Shown piece by piece: positions 47,581 through 56,650 of a stretch of DNA of 64,000 nucleotides. Numbering within the stretch: position 1 is the first letter of the stretch; every line of letters starts with the position of its first letter. The position numbers and the translations under genes were made by a program. The notes beneath the pieces are model-generated. The model saw nothing but the letters and a program-made list of their open reading frames with translations, did not search any database and was not told where the DNA came from. The DNA is from Jannaschia maritima (GTDB lineage: Bacteria; Pseudomonadota; Alphaproteobacteria; Rhodobacterales; Rhodobacteraceae), in contig NZ_JARGZA010000011.1 in the NCBI RefSeq assembly GCF_030973515.1, forward strand, positions 1 through 64,000, given 5' to 3'.

Positions 47581-49740
47581 ATGGCGAAGAACACGGCACG
47601 ACGGCGGCTGGTGGCCGAACGGCGGACGCAGCCGAAGGCCCCCAAGCGCAAGGCGCCCACCCGGCGCCGCAAGGCCGCCCCGCCCAGGCGGCGGGGCCTG
47701 GCCTATTGGCTGACCTGGCCGCTCCGGTTCCTCCTGCGCCTGACCTGGTACGCCGCGACCCGGGGCGCGCTGGTGGGCCTGCTGATCCTGGGCGTCGCCG
47801 TGGCCTACGACTACCTCCGGATCCCGGACCTGGCGACGCTGGCGGACGGTCGGGCGCGGGGATCGGTGACCTTGCAGGACCGCGAGGGCACCGTCTTCGC
47901 CTGGCGCGGGGACCAGTTCGGCGGCCTCGTCACGACCGACAACGTGTCCCCCCGCCTGGTGCAGGCCGTCGTCGCGGCGGAGGACAAGCGCTTCTACCGC
48001 CATCCCGGCGTCGACCCGATTGGCATCGCCAGCGCCATCCGCATCAACCTGCGCGAAGGCCGCGGGCCGCTCTCGGGCAACGGCGGCTCGACCATCACCC
48101 AGCAGGTCGCCAAGCTGCTGTGCCTGGGCGTCGACTACGACCCGTCGATGGGCATGACCGAAGCCCAGTTCGAGGCCGATTGTCGGCGCGGAACCGTGTG
48201 GCGCAAGCTGAAGGAGATCCCCTACGCGCTGGCGCTAGAGCTGAAGTTCACGAAGGACGAGATCCTGTCGATCTATCTGAACCGCGCCTATCTCGGTGCG
48301 GGCGCGCGGGGCTTCGCCGCGGCCAGCCAGCGCTACTTCGGCCGGAACGTGGCCGACCTGGACGCCTCGGAGGCCGCGATGCTGGCGGGCCTCCTGCCGG
48401 CACCGTCCTACTATGCGCCCACGGGCAACCTGACCCGCGCCCGCGAGCGCGCGGCCACCGTCCTGCGGTTGATGAACGACCAGGGCTATCTGACGGACGC
48501 CGCCTTCGCGCAGTCGCTCGACGCGCCCGCGGGCCTGTCGGTCGCCGCGCGCCAGGACGTCGGTGGGTACTTCGCCGATTGGATCGTCACCGACGCCCCC
48601 GACTTCCTGGGCGAGGACACGACCGAGGACGTCATCATCGCCACCACCCTCGACCAGAGCATCCAGCGCGCTGCCGAAGACGCGTTGGAGGTCATCTTCG
48701 ACACGAAGGTCCGCCCGGGATCGGAAGCGCAGGCCGCCATCGTGGTGATGGACGCCGATGGCGCGGTGCGCGCGATGGTGGGGGGCCGCAACACGCGCGG
48801 GGCGGGCCTGTTCAACCGGGCCTATCAGGCACGGCGCCAGACCGGCAGCGCGTTCAAGCCCTTCGTCTATGCCGCGGCACTTGACCTTGGATACCGCTGG
48901 GACAGTCCCGTCCTCGACGCGCCCCTGTCGATCCAGGTGCCCGGATCGGGAACCTATTCGCCGGAGAACTATTCCCGCGACTATTACGGCGAGGTGACGT
49001 TGACGGAATCGCTGGCGCGGTCCCTGAACACGTCCACCGTGCGCCTGTCGGAGGCCGTGGGCCGCGACGTCGTGCGCAACGTGGCGACCGATTTCGGCAT
49101 CGTCTCCGACCTCGCCGCGGGGCCCGCCCTGGCGCTGGGGGTCAGCGAATCCACCCTGCTGGAGATGACGGGCGCCTATGCCGGCATCCTGAACGGCGGC
49201 ACTTCCGTCACGCCCTATGGCCTGACGTCCATCACGCTGCGGGGCGACACCGATCCGCTCCTGGACCGCGAGGGCGGTCTGGGCGAGCGCGTGATCTCGG
49301 AGGCGGCGGCGCGGCAGCTGACCTACATGATGTCGCGCGTGATCGCGGCGGGCACGGGGCAGCGGGCGCAACTGCCCGGCGGACGCCCGGCCGCGGGCAA
49401 GACGGGCACGACGCAGGCCGCCCGCGACGCCTGGTTCGTGGGCTTCACCGGCGACTACGTCGCGGGGGTGTGGATGGGCTACGACGACAACACCCCCCTG
49501 TCGGGCGTGACAGGCGGCGGCCTGCCGGCCGAGATCTGGCGCGAGGCGATGGCCCGCATCCACGACGGCCGCCCGGTCACGCCCCTGCCCGACTTCGATC
49601 CGGGCGCAGACCGCGTGCGCCGCGAACGCCAGATCGTCGTCCAGGTGCCCGAAGCGGTCCAGCCCGTCCCGCCGCCTTCCGACAACCTGGCGGAGCGGAT
49701 CCTCACGGACGTGCTGGGCAGCCTGTTCGGCGGTCGCTGA
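47581..49740 (+). CDS. mrcA: Class A penicillin-binding protein (PBP1A-like)
   Basis: Bifunctional peptidoglycan glycosyltransferase and transpeptidase. 719 aa: a very basic cytoplasmic N-terminus (about 1-40), one membrane anchor (about 62-82), the GT51 domain with EDKRFYRHPGVDPIGI and the GGSTITQQVAK motif, and the transpeptidase with nucleophile Ser in TGSAFKPF, SLN and KTGTT. The C-terminal tail is short. It is divergent from glnK across 248 bp. The ATG at 47581 has only a weak AGGA. Confidence 0.93.
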   Translation: MAKNTARRRLVAERRTQPKAPKRKAPTRRRKAAPPRRRGLAYWLTWPLRFLLRLTWYAATRGALVGLLILGVAVAYDYLRIPDLATLADGRARGSVTLQDREGTVFAWRGDQFGGLVTTDNVSPRLVQAVVAAEDKRFYRHPGVDPIGIASAIRINLREGRGPLSGNGGSTITQQVAKLLCLGVDYDPSMGMTEAQFEADCRRGTVWRKLKEIPYALALELKFTKDEILSIYLNRAYLGAGARGFAAASQRYFGRNVADLDASEAAMLAGLLPAPSYYAPTGNLTRARERAATVLRLMNDQGYLTDAAFAQSLDAPAGLSVAARQDVGGYFADWIVTDAPDFLGEDTTEDVIIATTLDQSIQRAAEDALEVIFDTKVRPGSEAQAAIVVMDADGAVRAMVGGRNTRGAGLFNRAYQARRQTGSAFKPFVYAAALDLGYRWDSPVLDAPLSIQVPGSGTYSPENYSRDYYGEVTLTESLARSLNTSTVRLSEAVGRDVVRNVATDFGIVSDLAAGPALALGVSESTLLEMTGAYAGILNGGTSVTPYGLTSITLRGDTDPLLDREGGLGERVISEAAARQLTYMMSRVIAAGTGQRAQLPGGRPAAGKTGTTQAARDAWFVGFTGDYVAGVWMGYDDNTPLSGVTGGGLPAEIWREAMARIHDGRPVTPLPDFDPGADRVRRERQIVVQVPEAVQPVPPPSDNLAERILTDVLGSLFGGR

Positions 49741-49841
49741 GCCGGCGGTCTTCATCCTTCGTTGTCACCCCGCCCGCTAGGTGGTCGCATCCCCCGACGG
49801 GACGGGGTATCACGCCCCCGGGCACGATTGGACGACGCGAC

Positions 49842-51584
49842 ATGGCACTCAGGACGGGCAATCCGCACGACGGCGCGGCCGAGGTCGCGGACCTTCGGCG
49901 CAAGGGGACCACCCTCCTGGTGATGGCGTTCCTGTTCTCGGTCGTCGTCAACGCGCTGATGCTGACCGGCCCGATCTACATGCTGCAGGTCTATGACCGA
50001 GTGCTGTCGTCCCGGTCGGAGGCGACGCTGATCGCCCTGACCGCGCTCGTGACGTTCCTGTTCCTGATGATGGGCGTGATGGACCACCTGCGCGGACGGG
50101 TGATGGCCCGCTTCGGGGCGCGGTTCCAGGACGGGTTGGACAGCCGCGTCTTCCAGGCCCACCTGAAGCGCGCCGCCTTCGCGCAGGGCGGTCCCGGCGG
50201 GCGCAACCCCCTGCGCGACGTGGAAGCCGTGCAGCGCCTGCTGGCCTCGCCCGTGTTCCTGGCGCTGTTCGACGCACCCTGGACGCCGTTCTTCCTGGCC
50301 GCGATCTTCATCTTCCACCCGCTGCTGGGCCTGCTGGCCGTGGGCGGGGGGCTGGTGCTGATCACGGTCGCCATCCTGAACCAATGGCTGACCTCCGGCC
50401 CCATGGCGCAGGCCAACCAGGCCAGCGCGCGGGCCGAGCTGACGGCCCAGCAGCTGGCGTCGGATGCCGAGCTGGTCCATTCGCTGGGGATGCGCGGATC
50501 GGCCTTCCGACGCTGGCAGACCGCGCGGGGCCAGTCGCTTGAGGACGGGGTGACCTATTCCGACCGCTCCGGGCTGTTCACGGTCACCACGAAGACGCTG
50601 CGCCTGTTCCTGCAATCCATGATGCTGGGCTTGGGCGCCTGGCTGGTCCTGCAGGAGCAGCTGACCGCGGGCGCCATGATCGCGGGCTCGATCCTGCTGG
50701 GCCGGGCGCTCGCGCCGTTGGAATTGCTGATCGGGCAGTGGCAGCTGGTCCAGGCCGCGCGCAAGGGCCGCTCGGCGGTGGTCGAGCTCCTGTCCGAGAT
50801 CCCGCCGGAGCGCGAACGCCACCCCCTGCCGCGGCCTCAGGCCCATCTGGTCGCCGAGAACCTGACCGTCTTTCCGCCCGGCGCGCAGCAGGCGACCCTG
50901 CGCGGGATCGGCTTCGCGCTGAAGCCCGGTCAGGCGATGGGCGTGATCGGCCCGTCGGGCGCGGGCAAGACGACGCTCGCCAAGGCGCTGACCGGCGTGT
51001 GGCCGCCGGCGGGCGGCAAGATCCGGCTCGATACCGCGACGCTGGACCAGTACGACGCCGACGTGCTGGGCGGCTATGTCGGCTATCTGCCGCAGACCGT
51101 CACGCTGTTCGACGGCACCATCGCCGAGAACATCGCCCGCCTTTCGACCGACCCCGACCCCGCCGCCGTCGTGGCCGCCGCGAAGAAGGCCGCCGCGCAC
51201 GAGATGATCACGGCCCAGCCGCAGGGCTACGACACCCCCGTCACCGCGGTGGGCGGGCGGTTGTCGGGCGGCCAGATCCAGCGCATCGGACTGGCGCGCG
51301 CGATGTACGGGGATCCGGTCCTTCTGGTCCTGGACGAGCCCAACAGCAACCTCGACAACGAGGGCACGGAAGCGCTGAACCGCGCCATCGCCGCCCACAA
51401 GGACCGGGGCGGGGCGGTCATCATCATCGCCCACCGCCCCGCCGCCATCAAGGAATGCGAGGTTCTGCTGATGTTGCGCGGCGGCATGCGCGTGGCCTTC
51501 GGCCCGCGCGAGGAGGTGCTGCGCGACATGGTCAAGAACCACGCCGCCATCACGCAGACGCAGGACGCCGGGGGCGTGACATGA
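49842..51584 (+). CDS. Type I secretion ABC transporter (PrtD/PrsD-like)
   Basis: 580 aa. Six-helix membrane domain (about 28-310), then the ATPase: Walker A IGPSGAGKTT, signature RLSGGQIQRIGLARA, Walker B VLLVLDEPNSNLD and switch His IIIAHRP. There is no peptidase C39 domain, which places it with exporters of RTX-type proteins and adhesins. Pairs with the HlyD-like gene (4-nt overlap). No RTX substrate or TolC homologue lies in the window. Confidence 0.9.
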   Translation: MALRTGNPHDGAAEVADLRRKGTTLLVMAFLFSVVVNALMLTGPIYMLQVYDRVLSSRSEATLIALTALVTFLFLMMGVMDHLRGRVMARFGARFQDGLDSRVFQAHLKRAAFAQGGPGGRNPLRDVEAVQRLLASPVFLALFDAPWTPFFLAAIFIFHPLLGLLAVGGGLVLITVAILNQWLTSGPMAQANQASARAELTAQQLASDAELVHSLGMRGSAFRRWQTARGQSLEDGVTYSDRSGLFTVTTKTLRLFLQSMMLGLGAWLVLQEQLTAGAMIAGSILLGRALAPLELLIGQWQLVQAARKGRSAVVELLSEIPPERERHPLPRPQAHLVAENLTVFPPGAQQATLRGIGFALKPGQAMGVIGPSGAGKTTLAKALTGVWPPAGGKIRLDTATLDQYDADVLGGYVGYLPQTVTLFDGTIAENIARLSTDPDPAAVVAAAKKAAAHEMITAQPQGYDTPVTAVGGRLSGGQIQRIGLARAMYGDPVLLVLDEPNSNLDNEGTEALNRAIAAHKDRGGAVIIIAHRPAAIKECEVLLMLRGGMRVAFGPREEVLRDMVKNHAAITQTQDAGGVT

Positions 51585-52966
51585 ACCAGATGCCGATGCA
51601 GCCGCCGAAGCCCGAAGCGCCCGTCCCCGCGCCGGCGGGCCGGCCGGTGGCGGTCCAGCCGCCCGCCGCGCCGCCCAAGCGGACCTGGACCGCGAAGCGC
51701 CACATCACCATGGGGGTGCTGGCGCTGACCGTCCTGCTGGGGGGCTTCGGCACCTGGGCCGCGACGGCCAACATCTCGGGCGCGATCATCAGCCCGGGCC
51801 GCGTGGCGGTGGAAAGCAACCGTCAGGTCGTGCAGCACCCCGACGGCGGCGTGGTGGCCGAGATCCGCGTCCGCGAAGGGTCCCGCGTGGCCGAGGGGGA
51901 CACCGTCATCGTCCTGGACGACAGCACCCTGCGCGCCGAGAAGACGATCATCGACGACCAGCTGCTCGAGATCGCGGCCCGCACCGCGCGCCTGACCGCG
52001 GAACGCGACGAGGCCCTTGCCATCGCCTTCTCCGACGCCCTGCTGCGGGCCGCCGAAACGGAGGCCGAGATCGAGGACGCGGTCGCGGGCCAGCGCAACC
52101 TGTTCGCCGCCCGCCGCGAATCCACCGCCACCCAGGTCGAGCAGCTGGAACGCCGCAAGGGCCAGATCGACAGCCAGATCGAGGGGATCACCGCCCAGCA
52201 GCAGGCGCTGACCCGTCAGCTGTCCTTCATCGAGGAGGAGCTGACCGCCCAGCAGAGCCTGCTCGACCGCGGCCTGGCGCAGGCCCCCCGCGTCCTCGCC
52301 CTGCAGCGGGAGGAGGCCCGCCTGCTGGGCTCCGTGGGCGAGCTGACGGCCTCCGTCGCCGAGTTCGAGGGACGCATCACCGAGATCGACCTGGAGATCG
52401 CCCGCCTGCGCGCCCAGATCCGCGAAGCGGCCATCACCGAGCTGCGCGACCTGCGCTTCCGCGAGGTCGAGCTGGCCGAACGGTCGCGCGCCCTGGCCGA
52501 ACGGCTGTCCCGGTTGGAGATCACGACCCCCGTGTCGGGCGTCGTCTACGACATGCAGGTCTTCGCGCCGCGCGCCGTGATCCGTCCGGCGGAGCCCGTC
52601 CTCTACGTCATCCCGCAGGACCGTCCCCTCGTGATCCGCACGGAGGTCGAGCCCATCCACATCGACCAGGTCTTCCCCGGCCAGGAGGTGACGCTGCGCC
52701 TGCCCGCCTTCGACGCCCGCACCACGCCCGAGCTGAAGGCCCAGGTGGTCCGCGTGTCGCCCGACGCCTTCACCGACGAGGCGACGCGGCGCACCTACTA
52801 TGCCGCGGAGGTCCTGCCCAACGAGGGCGAGATCGCGCGGCTGGACGGCCAGCCCCTCCTGCCCGGCATGCCGGTGGAGGCGTTCCTGCGCACGGAGGAT
52901 CGCACCCCGATCGAGTATCTCGTGAAGCCGCTGTCGGACTACTTCGTGCGCGCCTTCCGCGAATGA
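51581..52966 (+). CDS. Type I secretion periplasmic adaptor (HlyD family)
   Basis: 461 aa. A Pro-rich cytoplasmic N-terminus, one membrane helix (about 43-62), the lipoyl half-motif VVQHPDGGVVAEIRVREG, long coiled coils (about 110-350, QQALTRQLSFIEEEL among them), and the barrel/second lipoyl half with ITTPVSGVVYDMQVFAP. The C-terminus ends DYFVRAFRE as in PrsE-type adaptors. ATG overlaps the ABC gene stop (ATGA). Confidence 0.92.
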   Translation: MNQMPMQPPKPEAPVPAPAGRPVAVQPPAAPPKRTWTAKRHITMGVLALTVLLGGFGTWAATANISGAIISPGRVAVESNRQVVQHPDGGVVAEIRVREGSRVAEGDTVIVLDDSTLRAEKTIIDDQLLEIAARTARLTAERDEALAIAFSDALLRAAETEAEIEDAVAGQRNLFAARRESTATQVEQLERRKGQIDSQIEGITAQQQALTRQLSFIEEELTAQQSLLDRGLAQAPRVLALQREEARLLGSVGELTASVAEFEGRITEIDLEIARLRAQIREAAITELRDLRFREVELAERSRALAERLSRLEITTPVSGVVYDMQVFAPRAVIRPAEPVLYVIPQDRPLVIRTEVEPIHIDQVFPGQEVTLRLPAFDARTTPELKAQVVRVSPDAFTDEATRRTYYAAEVLPNEGEIARLDGQPLLPGMPVEAFLRTEDRTPIEYLVKPLSDYFVRAFRE

Positions 52967-53036
52967 GGCGCACCCCGCGTTGCGCTCCGCCCGGGGCTTG
53001 GGCAATGTGAGGGCATCGTTAACGGAGTTTCGTCCC

Positions 53037-53495
53037 ATGACCATCGACGCCAAGCTGGCCGAACACGGCATCGACCTGTCCGTGCCGCCCGCCCCCGCCG
53101 CCAACTACGTCCCCCATGTCCGCGCGGGCGGCCTGCTGTTCGTGTCGGGCCAGATCAGCCGCGACGACGATGGGCTCATCACGGGCGTGCTGGGCGACGA
53201 GATGTCGGTCGAGGACGGGGCCCGCGCCGCGCGCACCTGCGCGATCGCCCTGCTGGCGCAGGTCAAGGACGCCTGCGGCGGGGACCTGTCGAAGCTGCGT
53301 CGCGTCGTGAAGCTGACGGGCTTCGTGAACTCGACGAAGGACTTCGCGGACCAGCCGAAGGTCGTCAACGGCGCGTCCGACCTGCTGGTCGAGCTGCTGG
53401 GCGATGCGGGGCGCCATTCCCGCTCCGCGGTGTCCGCGGGCGCCCTGCCGCTGGGCGTCGCGGTCGAGATCGAAGGCATCTTCGAGATCGAATGA
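53037..53495 (+). CDS. ridA: RidA/YjgF-family protein
   Basis: Hydrolyses reactive enamine/imine intermediates from PLP enzymes, or a relative of unknown substrate. 152 aa with LFVSGQISRDDDG, RTCAIALLAQVKDACGG and the C-terminal GALPLGVAVEIEGIFEI, which carries the conserved position near the trimer active site. The catalytic Arg of the canonical RidA is not evident, so it may belong to a RidA-like subgroup. GGAG lies 10 nt before the ATG at 53037. Confidence 0.88.
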   Translation: MTIDAKLAEHGIDLSVPPAPAANYVPHVRAGGLLFVSGQISRDDDGLITGVLGDEMSVEDGARAARTCAIALLAQVKDACGGDLSKLRRVVKLTGFVNSTKDFADQPKVVNGASDLLVELLGDAGRHSRSAVSAGALPLGVAVEIEGIFEIE

Positions 53496-53526
53496 TCCGG
53501 CCCGTCCCGCGACGGGGGGCGCGGTG

Positions 53527-54285
53527 ATGCCCCTGCTGCCCCGTACGTTCCTGAACCCGGGCCATATCGCCCATCGCGGCCTGCACGGCCCCGGCATTCC
53601 CGAGAACTCCGCATCGGCGTTCCGGGCGGCCATCGCGCGCGGCTATGCGGTCGAGATGGACGTCCAGCCGTCGCGCGACGGGGTGCCGATGGCGTTCCAC
53701 GACGATGCGCTCGACCGTCTGACCGCACGGGGCGGCCTGGTCGATTCCCTGTCCGCCGCCGAGCTGGCGGACCTGCCCCTGACCGGATCGGACGCCGCGG
53801 AAGGGGTGCCGACCCTGCGCGGGGCGCTCGACCTGATCGCGGGCCGCGTCCCCGTGGTCGTCGAGCTGAAGGACCGCGACGGCGACATGGGCGACCGCGT
53901 CGGCCCGCTGGAGGACGCCGTGGCGGAGGTCCTGCGCGGCTATCGCGGCGACCTGGCGGTGATGTCCTTCAACCCGCACACTGTGGGACGCCTGGCCGAC
54001 CTGCTGCCCGAAGTGCCCCGCGGCCTGGTCACGTCCGACTTCCGGGCCGGGCAATGGCCCGGACTGTCCCCCGCCACGCGCGAGCGGCTGGCCGGGATAC
54101 CGGACTTCGACCGCGTCGGCGCCTCGTTCGTCAGCCATCAGGCGGACGCGCTCGCGATGCCGCGGATCGCCGCGCTGAAGGCGCGGGGCGTGCCGATCCT
54201 GTGCTGGACCATCCCCTGCGCGGGCCTGGAGGCGATGGTCCGTCGGGTCGCGGACGCGGTGACGTTCGAAGGCTACTTGCCTTGA
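53527..54285 (+). CDS. ugpQ: Cytoplasmic glycerophosphodiester phosphodiesterase (UgpQ-type)
   Basis: 252 aa, no signal peptide. The catalytic motif HIAHRGLHGPGIPENSASAF, VEMDVQPSRDGVPMAFHDD and VELKDRD carry the His pair and metal-binding Glu/Asp. Shorter than the periplasmic enzyme at 15929 and lacking its insert, so it likely acts on imported glycerophosphodiesters. ATG at 53527, with GTG three nt earlier as alternative. ridA ends 31 nt upstream. Confidence 0.9.
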   Translation: MPLLPRTFLNPGHIAHRGLHGPGIPENSASAFRAAIARGYAVEMDVQPSRDGVPMAFHDDALDRLTARGGLVDSLSAAELADLPLTGSDAAEGVPTLRGALDLIAGRVPVVVELKDRDGDMGDRVGPLEDAVAEVLRGYRGDLAVMSFNPHTVGRLADLLPEVPRGLVTSDFRAGQWPGLSPATRERLAGIPDFDRVGASFVSHQADALAMPRIAALKARGVPILCWTIPCAGLEAMVRRVADAVTFEGYLP

Positions 54286-54310
54286 CGCGAAGCCCCCCCA
54301 AGTCGGGGGG

Positions 54311-55492
54311 ATGACGACCGACCTGACGATCGAGCTCCGCGACGGCGTCGCCTCCGTCGACGCGGCGGACTGGGACGCCTGCGCCTGCCCGGAGGCGGCG
54401 GAGGGCGGACGTCCGAACGACCCGTTCACGACGCACCGCTTCCTCGCCGCGCTGGAGGACAGCGGATCGGTCGGCCGGGGCACGGGCTGGGGCCCCCAGC
54501 CGATGGTGGCGCGCCGGGGCGACACGTTGATCGGGGTGGCGCCGCTCTATGCCAAGGCGCACAGCCAGGGCGAGTACATCTTCGATCACAACTGGGCCCA
54601 TGCCTGGGAGCGTGCGGGCGGCGACTACTACCCCAAGCTGCAGATCGCGGTGCCGTTCACGCCGGCCACCGGCCGACGTTTCCTGACCCGCCCCGACGAC
54701 GCCGACGCGTTCGACGCCCTGATCGCCGGCGCCGTCCAGGTCACCGAAACGAACGGCCTGTCGTCCCTGCACGCGACGTTCTGCACACGGGCCGAACGCG
54801 ATGCGGGCGAGGCGATCGGCCTGTTGGGCCGGTCGTCGCAGCAATACCATTGGCTGAACGACGGCTACGCCGACTTCGACGCCTTCCTGGCCGCCCTGTC
54901 GTCGCGCAAGCGCAAGAACATCCGCAAGGAACGCGCGCAGGCCCAGGGCTTTGGCGGCACGATCCACGCCCTGACCGGCGACGCGATCCGGTCCCACCAT
55001 TGGGACGCGTTCTGGCGGTTCTATCAGGACACGGGCGCGCGCAAGTGGGGCCAGCCGTACCTGACGCGGGCCTTCTTCGACGCCGCGCAGGAATGTCTGC
55101 GCGACGACATGCTCTTGGTCCTGGCCGAACGCGACGGAACCTTTGTGGCGGGCGCGCTGAACTTCATCGGGCGGGACACCCTGTTCGGCCGCTATTGGGG
55201 ATGCACCGAGCACCACCCCGCCCTCCACTTCGAGTTGTGCTATTATCAGGCCATCGACTTCGCCATCGCGCAGGGCCTGTCGCGCGTGGAGGCGGGCGCC
55301 CAGGGCGAGCACAAGCTGGCGCGCGGCTATCTGCCCGTGACCTGCCATTCCCTGCACCACATCCCCAACGAATCGTTCCGGGACGCGGTGGCGCAATTCC
55401 TGCGCGCCGAATCCCGCGCCGTGGAACGCGACATCGAGGTCCTGACCGGCTATGGCCCCTTCCGGCGGGTCGAAATCGAGGAACAGCAGTGA
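54311..55492 (+). CDS. FemAB-like GNAT acyltransferase (DUF482)
   Basis: 393 aa. Pattern of the FemAB_like/peptidogalycan biosynthesis family: PFTTHRFLAALEDSGSVG, YIFDHNWAHAWER, then SSLHATFC, WLNDGYADFDAFLAALSSRKRKNIRKERA and GCTEHHPALHFELCYYQAIDFAI. The reaction is presumed amide or ester acyl transfer; no substrate is known. A C7/G6 hairpin covers the ribosome-binding site directly before the ATG at 54311. The stop is shared with phhB (GTGA). Confidence 0.85.
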   Translation: MTTDLTIELRDGVASVDAADWDACACPEAAEGGRPNDPFTTHRFLAALEDSGSVGRGTGWGPQPMVARRGDTLIGVAPLYAKAHSQGEYIFDHNWAHAWERAGGDYYPKLQIAVPFTPATGRRFLTRPDDADAFDALIAGAVQVTETNGLSSLHATFCTRAERDAGEAIGLLGRSSQQYHWLNDGYADFDAFLAALSSRKRKNIRKERAQAQGFGGTIHALTGDAIRSHHWDAFWRFYQDTGARKWGQPYLTRAFFDAAQECLRDDMLLVLAERDGTFVAGALNFIGRDTLFGRYWGCTEHHPALHFELCYYQAIDFAIAQGLSRVEAGAQGEHKLARGYLPVTCHSLHHIPNESFRDAVAQFLRAESRAVERDIEVLTGYGPFRRVEIEEQQ

Positions 55493-55749
55493 TCCCGGGT
55501 TCCATCCCCGATGGCTGGATGCTGGACGGCGACGCGATCGTGCGCCGCTACGTCTTTTCCGGCTTCCCGGCGGCCTGGGCGTTCATGTCCCGTGTCGCGC
55601 TGCTGGCCGAACGGCACGACCACCATCCCGACTGGCGCAACTCGTGGAACCGGGTCGAGATCCGCCTGACGACCCACGACACGGGCGGCGTGACGGCTCG
55701 CGACCTCGACCTGGCCCGTGCCATCGATGCGATCCCCGCCACTGGATAA
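55489..55749 (+). CDS. phhB: Pterin-4a-carbinolamine dehydratase
   Basis: Dehydrates 4a-hydroxytetrahydrobiopterin to recycle the pterin cofactor of aromatic amino-acid hydroxylases. 86 aa with the fold-defining LAERHDHHPDW motif (two catalytic His) and RVEIRLTTHDTGGVTARDLDLA. GTG start at 55489 inside the stop of the previous gene. No hydroxylase gene is present nearby, so the pterin partner is outside the window. Confidence 0.9.
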   Translation: MIPGSIPDGWMLDGDAIVRRYVFSGFPAAWAFMSRVALLAERHDHHPDWRNSWNRVEIRLTTHDTGGVTARDLDLARAIDAIPATG

Positions 55750-55798
55750 GCGTACGTCGCCGGTCTAGTCCCTGGCTGCGGACAACGACGGGACGACG

Positions 55799-56647
55799 AT
55801 GCGCGAACTGCTTTCCACCGAGATCTATGCCGGGCGCACGCTGGGCGACTTCCTGAGCCTGGAATTCCTGGCAGGCCTTCTGGGCGACGTCCTCGCGGCC
55901 ATCCTGATCATCTTCCTGGCCTACGTCATCTCCAGCTGGGTATCGCGGCGCATCAAGCGGTTGGCCGAACAACACGCGCGGCTGGATCAGACGCTGTTCG
56001 ACTTCCTGTCCAACATCGCCCGCTACGCGATCCTGGCGCTCGCGGTCGTGGTCGTGCTGAACACGTTCGGCATCCAGACCACGTCGATCGTCGCGGTCAT
56101 CGGTGCCGCGGGCCTGGCGATCGGCCTCGCGCTGCAGGGGACCCTGTCGAACGTGGCGGCGGGCGTGATGATGATCATCTTCCGGCCCATCAAGCTGGGC
56201 GACTTCGTGACGATCAACGGCCAGATGGGGACGGTCCGGTCGATCAACCTGAACTTCACCGAACTGGCCAGCATCGGCAACTTCCAGATCATCATTCCCA
56301 ACAGCCAGGTCTGGGGGAACACCATCGTGAACTATTCCGCCTACGACACGCGGCAGGCGGAATGGATCATCGGCGTGGCCTACGACACGGACCTGCACTT
56401 GGCGACGCAGATCATCAGGGACGCGATCACCAGCGATGCGCGCTTCCTGCCCGATCCCGAACCGACCGTCCTGGTCGACAAGCTGAACGACAGCAGCGTG
56501 GATTTCCTGGTCCGCGCCTGGGTCAAGCGGACCGATTTCTTTGGATACTGGAAGGACATGAACCGCGACATCAAGATCGCGCTGGAAGGCGCGGGCATCC
56601 AGATCCCCTTCCCCAACCGCACCATCACGATCGCACGCGAGGACTGA
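55799..56647 (+). CDS. mscS: Small-conductance mechanosensitive channel MscS
   Basis: Releases solutes at membrane tension. 282 aa with three hydrophobic helices (about 30-50, 70-90, 95-125); the pore helix is Gly/Ala-rich (VAVIGAAGLAIGLALQGTLSNVAAG), followed by the MscS beta-domain (FRPIKLGDFVTINGQMGTVRSINL) and a C-terminal alpha/beta domain. The length is that of minimal E. coli-type MscS. Next gene ggt starts 3 nt after its stop. Confidence 0.93.
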   Translation: MRELLSTEIYAGRTLGDFLSLEFLAGLLGDVLAAILIIFLAYVISSWVSRRIKRLAEQHARLDQTLFDFLSNIARYAILALAVVVVLNTFGIQTTSIVAVIGAAGLAIGLALQGTLSNVAAGVMMIIFRPIKLGDFVTINGQMGTVRSINLNFTELASIGNFQIIIPNSQVWGNTIVNYSAYDTRQAEWIIGVAYDTDLHLATQIIRDAITSDARFLPDPEPTVLVDKLNDSSVDFLVRAWVKRTDFFGYWKDMNRDIKIALEGAGIQIPFPNRTITIARED

Positions 56648-56650
56648 ACC

